The notes below the pieces were generated by a model. The model saw only the letters and a program-made list of their open reading frames with translations. It searched no databases and was not told the origin of the DNA. Source: Pleodorina starrii (taxonomy: Eukaryota; Chlorophyta; Chlorophyceae; Chlamydomonadales; Volvocaceae). From it: a DNA stretch of 64,000 nt. The translations under genes were made by a program, and so were the position numbers. Of the stretch, positions 55,001-64,000 are shown piece after piece; positions within the stretch are counted from its first letter, which is position 1; each line of letters opens with the position of its first letter. The stretch lies in contig BRXU01000038.1 of assembly GCA_030267565.1 (NCBI GenBank), positions 1-64,000 on the forward strand, given 5' to 3'.

Positions 55001-58000
55001 GCGGGTGGCGGCGGTTGCGGCGGTGGCGAATCCCACACATCAAGGGCATCAAGGTCATCAAGAGCGAGCAGAAGATGTGGTAGTTGCACCTCTCTGCCAT
55101 GCCATGCCGCCGGCAGGACACTTCGCAGACTGCTAACCACCAACCATCAACCACCAACCGCCAACTACCCACCAGGTACGGGTGGTCAACCGCCTGGCGC
55201 AGCCGGATGAGCAGATCGAAAATGTGCTGCGGGTTGGGGTGGGAGTGGGGGTGGAGGGGAGGGGCGGGGGATTTATAAAGAAGGTGTGGTGGCAAGTTTG
55301 AGCGTCGTACAGCATTGTACAGCGGTGTCGTACACGGCGGGATGTACGGCATCTCAGTGAGCTCCCCCCCCCCATCCACGTCCTCCCCACAGGACCAGCT
55401 TTGCATCGCATTTGCATTGCCGGGTGGGCATTGGCTCAGTTGGTAACTCACCGCATAGTTGTTGAGCAGGGTGCCGCTGTGCACGTAGGCACCAAACTGG
55501 GCCTGACTCTGAAGAAGGGGAGGGGAGGGGGAGGGGGAGGGGGGGAGAGGGAGGGGAAGGAGAGGGAGGAGGGGAAGGGGGGAGGAGGGGGACGTTGGCT
55601 CTTGAGGGGGTCAAAAGAGGGTAGATGGGTGGGAAGGAGGACGATGGAGGTGAGCAGGTGGAGGGAAAGGGAAGGCGAAAAGGGGGGAGGGAGGGTGGAG
55701 GGAGGGAGTGCAGGAGGGGTTAGGGCGGCAGTGCGGGTATGCAGCGGGTGGGAGCGTCGGAAGACATCCATCGGGAAGTTTGGTACGACAGCACCTCAGT
55801 ACGGCTGCAACCGTCAGCAGCCGTGTCGCCCGAGAGAGTGCCGTACTTTGTCGACAAATACCTTTTCGCATCAAAACCCGCACCGGCGTGCATGTCCTCG
55901 CCGCACGTTGCGCTCAGAGTATCACGTGTCGTACAACACTGTCGTACAATGCCGCTGCCGTACCTGCGTGTACAGCGCCTGGTAGTAGTCCTCCTCCAGC
56001 TCGTCGAAGCGGTCGCGTCGGAGCAGTACGGTACGGGGCGGCAGCGCCAGGTCGTCCGCGCACTGGACCTGTGTACGACAATAGTACGACAATCGACGGT
56101 AAAACACGGGAACACACACCACGTGCGGCGTGTTGTGTGCGATCCGTATGCAAAGCTCCAACGATCTTTTTATTGCAAATACCCTACAACTTCGCTGCTC
56201 CATGCCGTACCATGCTCTAAACCATGCCGTCGTACCTTTGTACGACGCAGCAGGATGGCCGGCAGGATGCGGTTCTTCAGCAGCATCAGTGCCGTACGCC
56301 CCCGGCCGCTGTAGCCGTGCGCCTTTATGGGGTTGGCCACGAATCTGAGGTGGAAAAAGTTCATTGGTCGAGGTGTTGTTGGTCGAGGTTTTGTTCGAGG
56401 GGGTTGGGACGCGGGGGGGGGGCCGGGGTTTTGGCGGGGGGGCGGGGGGCGGGGGGTTCACGGGGGAGAGGGCAGGGGTCGTGAGGGTACAGAATCCCCG
56501 GTTGGGCTAGAGGGCCTTTCCAGGATCCAGGATCCACAATTCCCCGAATTTTAAAACAGATCCAGATCCAAGTACGGCACCAATTCACACGCTGACACAC
56601 ACGCGTGCACACACACACGCTCGCAGCGCTCGTACCTGTTCCACCAGCAATAGTGGCTGAGGGGCGAGTGGCCGCACACGTCGCAGGAGCGGTGGTGGCG
56701 AGTGAAGGGGTAGTCAAGGGAGGTGCAGCCGCAGTTGGCGCCCGCCTTGCGGCAAAAGTAGTAGGCGTACGGGTAGATCCTGTACGGCAATGTACGACAA
56801 TGTACGGCAGTACGACAATTCACGCACGTGGGGCACGGAGGCGAGGCGATGCGAGGTGAGGCGAGGGCGGGTACACAACCGTACACCTACACATACACAC
56901 ACACTCTCTTCCTGACTCTCTCTCAACTCCGGACACGTGCCGCACGTGCGTCACGTGCGTACCTCAGGAAGCGGATGAGGCTGTACAGCTCCGCGACGCG
57001 GTTCTGCAGCGGTGTGCCGCTGAGCGCCCACTTGTATTTGGAGCTGAGCGCAAAGACGGCCTTTGCGGTGGAGCAGCGCCGGTCCTTGATGCAGTGGGCC
57101 TCGTCAAGCACGATACGCCGCCAGGGCACCTGCGCGCCGGGTGAGAGGCGGGCGGGAGGCGGGCGGGAGATGATGACTGACGGGCCGAGGAGTGGGAGGA
57201 AGGGGCAAGTCGGGGGGCAACGAATGATGTTCATTCGAAAACGACTGCGATGCGTCGTTGGGACTGGTCGTTGCAGCGGCGCAACGGATCTCCAGATAGC
57301 TCACCCAGCGCAGAGTACGAGTATACGACAGAGTTACCCCTGTCGTACTCACCCGGTGCAGTACGGACGCGTCTTGCGCCTTGGCGGGCGCCGTACGAGC
57401 GGCCTCCGCGATCATGGCCTCCGCCTCCGCCTCCGCCAGGTCCGCCCGGTCGCGACGTACGGCAGCCCGACCGGGGGGCCGTCCGCCGCCGCCACCCTTG
57501 CCGCCGCCGCCCTTGCCGCCGCCCTTGCCGCCGCCACCCTTGCCACCGCCGGCCTTGGCACCTTTGGCGCCTTTGCTGCCGCCCTTCACCGGGCTGCGAA
57601 CCAGGGGTAACGGGACAGACAGGGCAGGGGGGCAGCGGGCAGGGGTTCGCTTCTGAACCTCGCCCTGCGGCGATGGGAGCCCGTCATATTCAAATTCAAA
57701 TGCAAATGCGAATCCAAACCACTTACCCCTTCTCCTCCTCCTCCTCCTCCTCCTCGTCGTCGCCCTCCTCGTCGTCGTCGTCGTCGTCCTCCTCCTTCGA
57801 AACCAAATCCACCACATCCTCCTCCGCGTCCTCCTCCTCCTCCTCCTCCTCCTGCGCCTCCTCCTCCTCCTCAGCATCTGGCTCGAAGTCACTGTCGCCG
57901 CCATCCTCCTCCACCTCCTCGCTCTCCTCCTCCGCCTCCTCCTCCTTTGCCTCCGCCTTGCCTCCGCCCCCTCCCTTGACCTTGCTGCCCCGAGCAGAGC

Positions 58001-58127
58001 CCCGGGAGCGACGGCTCCCGCCACCGCCGCCGCCTGCGTCCTTCCCGCCGCCGCCGCCACCGCCGCCACCGCCGCCACCGTTAGCGGCTGCCTTTCCGCC
58101 CTTCTTCGCCTCCTTCTTCCTCTTCTT

Positions 58128-58158
<31 letters not shown>

Positions 58159-61100
58159 GTGGCAGCCTTGGACCACGCCGCCGCCTCCACATCGTCATCA
58201 CCGTCGCCGTCGCCGTCGTCATCGGCTGAGCGGCGGGTTGCCGTACAGTACGTCAGTACAGTGTGGTGGACGTTTCGGTGTCGTCGTCGTGCCAAGGTGT
58301 GGTTTGGTTTTCGGTTCGCTGCTCATGATGATGATGCTGCCCGGGCAGATGAATGAACAGCTCAATGCACAGCAGCAGCACGTCAACCACTCGGCAATGC
58401 AAGTATGCAACCCGCAGCCCCCGCGCGCCACACAAGGACAAACCTACGTGGGTGAAACCCTACACCGACTCCTCCTACCGTCGTCGTCAAGAATGCAAAA
58501 GAAGCAGCACATAAGCAGAACCCACAAGCACAAGCAGCACCAGCAACACAACAAGAACACAAAGCAACACACACCGGGGTCCTCCACGGCGTTCTTGGCC
58601 CCCTTTGCCGTCCGCGGCCGCTTGCCGTTGCCATTCCTCCCGCCGCCGCTGCCGCTGCCGCTGCCGCCGGCGCCGCTCGACCCCGCGGCGGCGGCGGCGG
58701 CATCCGCGGTTGTGGTGGTGGTGGTCCGCGGCGGCTGCTTCTTCTTCTGGGCCCGAGCCAGCGCCTCCGACTTGACGGCATAAGGCCCACAGAAGAAACG
58801 CAAATGGACCTGTGGCGAGGGGGAGGGGGAGGGGCGGGAACAGGTAAGCTAGAGACGATAAGGAAAGGGGAAGCGACGAGAACCTGCGTATAATGTGTTG
58901 ACTTGTACGGCGGGGGGCGCCGGCGCAAGCACACGCTGTCGCCGAACAATCGATCCGAAAGACAAGCACAGTCGTACAGTCGTACCGTGCCGTACACACA
59001 CCTTGAGGCGCTCCGGGTAGAACCTCTTGCTGCAGTACTTGCACTGGACCTTGTTGGGCAGCATGAACCTGCACGTGTACGGCACGTTGTGTACGGCGTG
59101 AAGGGGCCCTCTCTGCAGCTGCGACGGCCCCTAGGGTCTCAACCCAGCCTTGCTCCGAAACCACGGGCACAATCAAAGGTCAACAACCAAACCAACCTTC
59201 CAACCGTCATGGCCTCATTAAGTCTACCGTCTACCGCAACCACCACCCTAACCACCCTACCTGCGGTACTCGTTCTCGATGACGCTGTACGTCGTTAGTA
59301 CGACATCAGCTTCCCGCAGCGCCGCGCCGTCAGCTCCGCCCGCCACCTGCACAAACCGCCAACCGCCAGAACAACCACCGCAACCATGTTAACCAATGGC
59401 CAACCGCCAACCGTGCCAGCAAAGCTCCCCCAAAAGCACGACCAGCCGCAATCACCCTGTTTGAAACCCCCTAAAACAACCCTAAAACCCCCTAACACAA
59501 CCCCCTAAAACATTTCCTAAAACCCTAAAAACCCTAAAACCTCACCTGGCCCCGCTTGCCCCCGTGGTACACCAGCACCCGAAGCGATCCGGGCGCGGTA
59601 AAGCGCGCGATCTCGCCCCTCCACTGAATAATGGCCACCACCGGGCAGACGACGAGCGTGGCACCGCAGAAGGCGGGCGGCTTTCCCCCCGCCGCCACCC
59701 CTGGGGAGGCACTGCCGCTGCCCGACTGCTCGCCAAGGGGAGGGAAGGGAGGGAAGGGAGGGAAGGGAGGGAAGGGAGGGAAGGGAGGGTTTCTCAGGTG
59801 ATCCGTCCTGTTCCCTTGCGGTCACCTTGATTTCGTTTTTTATCGCTAGGTCCGTACACAACCACACACACACAACCACACACACACGCTCGCGGTCGCC
59901 GTACCTTCGTCGGATCCAGATCCACATCCGCCCGTGGATCCAGATTAGCCTCGCAGATCTCGCACCGCCCCTTCCGGCCCCCTTTCTTCCGCCCCTTGGC
60001 CCGCATGTGCTCACACAGCCCGTCGCCCGCCGCCGCCGCCGCCGCCGCCGTCGCGCTGGGCCCCGCCGCATCGCCGCCTGCCGTCGCCGTCGTCGCACTG
60101 GGCGGCTTCGCGACATCAGCAGTGGAGCCGTAGGCGCCGGTACCAGTCGCCGCCGCCGTGGCGACGGCGGCGGCGGCGCCGCCGCCGACCTCCGGGTGTG
60201 CGCAGCCCGGGCCGCAGGGGTGACCCGTCGTGCCGCCGCCGCCTGCCGTTTCGTCAAAGGCGCCTGGACGGCGCAGCGCGATGCGCGGCCGCGGCGCGGC
60301 GGCCTTGGCCGCCGCCGCGGCGGCGTCAGCCGCTGCCGCCGCCGCCGTTGCGGCGGCGGCGGCGGCGGCCTGCTGCTGTTGTTGTTGCACCGGTGCGAGG
60401 TCGTCTGAGCGGTGCGTGACGATGAGGGAGATGGCCTGGATGGTTTTGCCCATCCCCATCTCATCCGCCAAGATGCCGCCGCGTACATTGCCTTGCTCCT
60501 GCACCAAGAAGAAGAAGGTGCGCGAAGAAGAAGAAGTAAGGAAAAAGCTGAAGAAGCATATGCATCCGAGGGGGGGAACACGCTCGCCGCGCCGACGACG
60601 ACGAAACACATACACACACGCACACACACATGCCGTACCTGCCGTACAGCCCACGCCAGGAACTGCTTCTGGTACGGCAGCAGCGGCATCAGAAGCTCCG
60701 GCGGCGGCTCGCGCATGTCGCGCGCGTGGTTGGCGGCGGCGTCGAGCGAGGCGGCGGCGGCGGCGTCGCCGTCGGCGTCGTCGTGCATCCAGGGGCCCCA
60801 CCGGTTGTCGTCGTCGCTGTCGTCGTCTTCATCGCTGGCGGCGCCGCCGCCGTCGCGATCCGCCGCCGCCGCCACGTCCTCGTCGCCTTCCCCGCCGGCG
60901 CCGGCGGAACCTGCAGTATCCCAGGACAACGAGGTCGAACGATTACGACACGGCTCGCCGTACAGACCTGACAATTACAGACGCCACTTGCTCCAATGGG
61001 AAGGTTGTTACACTTGCTCTTTTGTTACGAAACACCTACGGTTTTGAAGTGAGCGCGTCCTTCCCCGTATCCCAGCCTCCAGCTTTTGTTCCTTACGGCC

Positions 61101-61604
61101 TTTTCTCCATACGACCTTTCCTTCCGTACGGCCTTACTAAGGCATAGCACGCGGCTCATGACATCGCATCTCACAAGAACGCCCTGCCCCCCAAACCGCG
61201 CCGCGTTCTCCTCACCGTCCTCATCGGCAGCGGCTTTCTTCCGGCGTCCGCCGCCCCTGCCGCCGCCAGTAGCGCCTCGCCCTCCTCCTCCGCCGCCGCC
61301 GCCGCGGGCCCTCCCTCGCCCGCGGCCGCGGCCGCGGCTGGCAGCGGCTGCGCCGCCGCCGCCGCGGCCACCCTTTTTCCTCCCGCCCGCGCCACCTTCC
61401 TGCTCGTCCTCTTGCTCGTCCACGAGCTTCACCTCGTCGCTGACCTCCTCGCTGTCCTCCTCCGAAACCAGTACGACGTCCGAATCGCCGTCGTCGTCGT
61501 CGACGCCGCCGCCGCTCTCGACGTCCTCCTCCTCCTCCTCAGTGTCGGCCTTTCTGCTCGCGGCGGTGCCGCCCCGTGCCCGTCGCCGGCCTCCCGCCGC
61601 CGCG

Positions 61605-61638
<34 letters not shown>

Positions 61639-62425
61639 GGCCGTCCTTGACTGCCACCGCCTTCCTCTTCGGCGCCGCTTTCTTCTTCGGCACTGGCTCT
61701 TTCTTAGGTGTTGTCCTCTTCTTCGCCTTCAGCTGCTGCTGCTGCTGCTGCTCCGAAACCTCCTTTGCCGCCCTCCGACGGGGCGCCTTGGGCTTGGCGG
61801 CCGCCGCCGCGGCGGCGGCGGCGGCGTCGCCGTCCTCTCCCAGCGCTGCCGCCGGTGCTGCGGCGCCTTTGGCTCTTGCGCCCCGGCCGCCGCGGCCGCG
61901 GCCCTTCGCCGTCGCCGCCGTCGACGGCGCCGCCGACTCCCGCCGCCGCGGCGGCGGCGGATTCGTCGGCGGGTCCACGAAATCGTCGTCATCGCTGCCG
62001 CTGCCGCTGCCGCTGCCGTCTTCCTTTGAGGAGGACGATATCAAAATGGCGTCGCTATCCAGCCCAGCGGCGGCGGCGGCGGCAGCGGGCGGCGCGGCGG
62101 CAAATGTGGCGACGGCGGCGACGGCGGCCGCGGCGTCACTCGGGCCAGCGGCGCCGGGGATGACGGCTGTGCAGCCGCCGTCGCCGTCGCCGCCGTCGTC
62201 GACGTCACCGACTTCCTCCGCACCCCCCACGCGCCGTCGAAGCCTTCGGCCGCCGTCAGCCACCCGAACAGACACCTCCGCCGCCGCCGCAACCGTCGCC
62301 GCGGCGGCCTGGCGCCCGGCGCCAGCGGCGGCGCGCGTGCTACGCCGTGGTGCCGCTGCCGCCGCCGCCGCCGCCACCTCCGTCACCTCTGCCGCCATCA
62401 CCATGCAGTCGTCGTCGGCTCTCAT
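51997..62425 (-). CDS. RAD16: RAD16-type SNF2 translocase / RING E3, nucleotide excision repair (22 exons, 1,713 aa)
   Basis: RAD16 with RAD7 acts in global-genome repair of UV damage in yeast; plants keep RAD16 homologues. The exons are 62425-61216, 60910-60639, 60498-59905, 59725-59546, 59346-59261, 59068-59002, 58809-58575, 58225-57727, 57593-57353, 57129-56963, 56779-56636, 56344-56236, 56068-55964, 55508-55452, 55226-55173, 54986-54657, 54416-54129, 53872-53762, 53431-53283, 52825-52766, 52466-52379 and 52092-51997; all are GT-AG and in phase. Motifs are DEMGMGKT (Walker A, about 506-513), [16 protein letters not shown] (1,137-1,140), SGTPLQNR, a RING finger CGLC...CGHGFCRTC...CPTC (about 1,416-1,456), [42 protein letters not shown] and [10 protein letters not shown]. 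The end, [11 protein letters not shown], is family-typical. A zinc-like CKYCSKRF...FCGPYA and a Cys-rich [14 protein letters not shown] also match plant RAD16. The 400-residue Lys/Glu/Gly-rich N-terminus and several homopolymer inserts make it roughly twice the usual length. Confidence 0.93.
53097..53152. repeat. (CCAA)n microsatellite in RAD16 intron 19
   Basis: About 12 copies of CCAA, followed to 53,280 by a C-rich tract of CCCCT units. On the minus strand this G-rich to GGTT stretch lies after the donor of exon 19. Confidence 0.9.
53606..53640 (+). repeat. Module M3 copy antisense to RAD16
   Basis: CTCCGGCCTACACGTGGATA followed by ACCCCC, one mismatch from the other M3 copies. It lies in RAD16 intron 18 but on the strand opposite transcription and away from a splice site. 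Confidence 0.6.
55510..55715. repeat. Polypurine tract in RAD16 intron 13
   Basis: About 200 bp that is nearly all G and A on the plus strand, hence a C/T polypyrimidine run on the coding strand ending at the acceptor before exon 14 (55,508). It gives triplex and slipped-strand potential but no coding content. Confidence 0.8.
59459..59541. repeat. Interstitial telomere-like CCCTAAAA repeats in RAD16 intron 4
   Basis: A run of ACCCTAAAA and CCCCCTAAAACA variants ends at the exon 4 donor. The unit is related to CCCTAAAA, complement of the TTTTAGGG telomere repeat of Chlamydomonas. Shorter pieces occur at 42,424-42,442, 52,574-52,592 and 53,911-53,927. Confidence 0.75.
59737..59795. repeat. (GGGAGGGAAG)n decamer in RAD16 intron 3
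   Basis: About six 10-bp copies. On the coding strand this is a CCCTTCCCTC pyrimidine tract 12 bp before the exon 4 acceptor (59,726), so it doubles as the polypyrimidine tract. Confidence 0.85.
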
Positions 62426-62511
62426 CCGTCAGCGGCGCAAGCCCTGAGGCCCTGAGACCTCGATAGAAAGAGAGAAAGGAAGAGAGGGAGAGGGGCACAC
62501 AGAAACAGAGG

Positions 62512-62562
62512 TTGTAGGTTCTAGGTTCTACGTTCTAGGTTCTAGGTTCTAGGTTCTATGTA
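62512..62562. repeat. 7-bp repeat (TAGGTTC)n
   Basis: Six to seven copies of TAGGTTC with two substitutions, in the RAD16 upstream region. Confidence 0.85.
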
Positions 62563-62606
62563 GTCTGATTATCCAGGCTAGGTAGGCGCTTCTTGGTATT
62601 GTTGTT

Positions 62607-62673
62607 GTGGTGTGGTGGTGGTGGTGGTGGTGGTGGTGGTGGTGGTGGTGGTGGTGGTGGTGGTGGTGGTGGT
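62607..62673. repeat. (TGG)n trinucleotide repeat
   Basis: About 22 TGG units, nearly perfect. Spurious poly-Trp, poly-Val and poly-His frames result from it. Confidence 0.95.
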
Positions 62674-63364
62674 GGGATCCGAAGTGCCTGTGTGCGCGTG
62701 CGTGTCTGCCGTGTTGCCCGGGGCTCGACTGGCGCGGGGATCGCGGGGGAATGGTGCCGACGATGTCACTGATCAAGAGCGAGGTCGACGCGATAAGGAG
62801 CTCTTATCGCTACGAGCGGGAAAGTGGAGACGCAGTGGAAACGCAGCTGCAAGCGCCACACACGAGCGGCATGGAGGTGCTTTCCGCTCGAGATTGCAGC
62901 GTGGAATGCGTAATGGGCGATATGTAGAGGCTATAGCAGCGATGTGTAAGACAGCTAGCCGCGACCAGCTAAAGCGCTTCTCGGCCACACACGTCGTGCG
63001 TGCTGCGCCCCATTTCCGCGCCATCCAGCTTCGCGACTCACCACTCGGCGTCTCCACTCGGCAAGTGGACAACCAGTCAAGGTGCTACTTATGTTTCCAG
63101 GCGATGACTTCAGCCAAGTACCGGCAGCAAGCGAGCTGCCTCACGTTGTCCTCCGCCCATCAACCCAAAGCCGCAGCCTGGACACCGAGGTCAAGTAAAT
63201 AACATGTTTGAATGCGAGTGCTGCACGGCAGTCATAATTTGAGGACTGTTTAGTTAGCTGAATCGGAAGACGGAAAGAGTGGGAATGAGGGCCTTGCGCA
63301 CTTGGACAGTTCTGCCAAGCAGCCAGTTTACGGGCAAGATCACCTTCTCATACAAACCTTCTCA

Positions 63365-63372
63365 TATATAAA
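63365..63372 (+). promoter_or_regulatory. TATA-like box, TATATAAA
   Basis: It is followed by ACCGAAATAACGGGAG in a GC-moderate stretch and lies 194-201 bp before the ATG of the terminal partial gene. Confidence 0.35.
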
Positions 63373-63565
63373 CCGAAATAACGGGAGTGGTGTAAACGTC
63401 AATTCTTGTCGGTATTACTTCTCGCGTTACCACTAACGGCAAAAGCACTCAAGGGTCGCGACGCTGCCGACTGATAAGAGCTCCACGCGTTCTAAGCAGC
63501 TCAGATGAACCTTACTTGCCACTCGATACGCTGTTTTTGCTGAGTGGAGCTTGGGCAGTCTAGGG

Positions 63566-64000
63566 ATGGAGCTGCCCTCTGCGCGAATCGTCACGCGACG
63601 GCCTGTCCCCCGGCCGGTTGGGGGCTGCGCCTTCAACGACCCCTCTCGACTCGTGCCGGGCGGCAAGCTAGTCGCGAGCATCGCGGCCGCGGCAACAAAT
63701 GCCCGCAGCAGCAGCAGCAGCAGCGGCAGCAGCAGCGACATCGGCAGGTCGTCGTCCACGAAGCGCGCCGACAAGGACGCATCGCCCCGGCGAAAATCTC
63801 GCAGCAGCACGCGTTTCGAAAAGCCTTCCGTCATAGAGCTTCCGGAAGTGCTCTATCGCTTCACGGATGCTAGCGGCAACGATGCCGATGTAATCGAGGC
63901 CGGCGGAGCCACCAGTAGAATCAGTCTGGTGATGCTGCCTCCAATCAACCCCCTGGCATCATTCGAGGACCGGGACATCGACCCAACCACGTCGGAACCC
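63566..64000 (+). CDS. 5' part of an unidentified gene, truncated by the window edge
   Basis: An open frame starts at the ATG at 63,566 and runs 145 codons to the last base without a stop. The protein begins MELPSARIVTRRPVPRPVGG, then GGKLVASIAAAATNA, a Ser-rich linker (codons about 48-65), a basic KSRSSTRFEKP segment, and an ordered-looking VIELPEVLYRFTDASGNDAD followed by RISLVMLPPIN. I do not recognise the family. The TATA-like box upstream and the lack of any stop in Ser-rich but non-repetitive sequence support a real gene. An intron could still lie within the visible part. Confidence 0.5.
   Translation, partial: MELPSARIVTRRPVPRPVGGCAFNDPSRLVPGGKLVASIAAAATNARSSSSSSGSSSDIGRSSSTKRADKDASPRRKSRSSTRFEKPSVIELPEVLYRFTDASGNDADVIEAGGATSRISLVMLPPINPLASFEDRDIDPTTSEP

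Larger units (their letters stand above)
62426..63565. promoter_or_regulatory. Divergent intergenic region between RAD16 and the terminal gene
   Basis: The two genes are transcribed away from each other, so this 1.1-kb stretch should hold both promoters. It contains two simple repeats near the RAD16 side and a TATA-like box (TATATAAA, 63,365-63,372) about 195 bp before the ATG at 63,566. Nothing else is identified between 62,700 and 63,350. Confidence 0.45.

Noticed and set aside
57250..58356. 368-codon plus-strand poly-Ser frame
   Set aside because: Antisense to the poly-Glu/Asp/Lys segment of RAD16 exons 8-9; homopolymers open both strands.
61086..62447. 453-codon plus-strand Ser/Pro/Ala-rich frame
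   Set aside because: Antisense shadow of RAD16 exon 1, whose donor at 61,215 joins in phase to the next RAD16 exon.

Overview
This is eukaryotic nuclear DNA, most likely from a green alga of the Chlamydomonas/Volvox group (Chlorophyceae). The evidence is very high GC, genes cut into 8-22 exons by mostly GT-AG introns, coding exons swollen with Ala, Gln, Gly and Pro runs, a plant-type RanGAP with a WPP-like N-terminus, and short interstitial repeats related to CCCTAAAA, the algal TTTTAGGG telomere type. The species assignment is inference.

Layout. 1-13,954 is an uninterrupted decamer satellite (CCTNCGGGGG). 13,955-14,562 is a second satellite of 7-bp and 21-bp units. The very long reading frames in both arrays are periodicity artefacts, not genes. 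14,563-20,745 has no intact gene and holds a decayed L1-type LINE (about 15,595-18,760) whose reverse transcriptase region is missing. 20,746-30,354 (+) is a 10-exon gene for a predicted 1,977-residue low-complexity nuclear protein with a Cys/His cluster, a possible SPOC-like C-terminal fold, one SUMO-attachment consensus and one SUMO-interacting motif. 30,355-37,276 has no gene I can support. 37,277-44,388 (+) is a complete 12-exon RanGAP gene (528 aa); intron 6 carries a frameshifted reverse transcriptase. 46,761-50,315 (-) is an 8-exon OTU1/YOD1-type deubiquitinase (436 aa) with an unusual N-terminal membrane segment. 51,997-62,425 (-) is a 22-exon RAD16-type SNF2/RING DNA-repair translocase (1,713 aa). 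63,566-64,000 (+) is the start of another gene that runs off the window.

All exon models were built by hand from splice sites, reading phase and recalled family alignments. Phase closes exactly in all four complete genes. The genes do not form an obvious pathway. RanGAP sets the Ran gradient for nuclear transport. OTU1 acts in Cdc48/p97-linked ubiquitin turnover. RAD16 acts in global-genome nucleotide excision repair. RanGAP and OTU1 converge, OTU1 and RAD16 are in tandem, and RAD16 diverges from the terminal partial gene.

The most interesting signal is a modular interspersed repeat, usually ending in a C-tract plus AG. It sits directly against 3' splice sites in three unrelated genes on both strands, always in transcriptional order, as expected of introner-like, intron-generating elements. 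A near-identical 65-bp block is shared by introns of the first gene and of RanGAP. Other notable items are a 47-bp perfect inverted repeat in OTU1, a GC-AG intron in OTU1, and a 30-bp minisatellite that duplicates the last codons and stop of RAD16.
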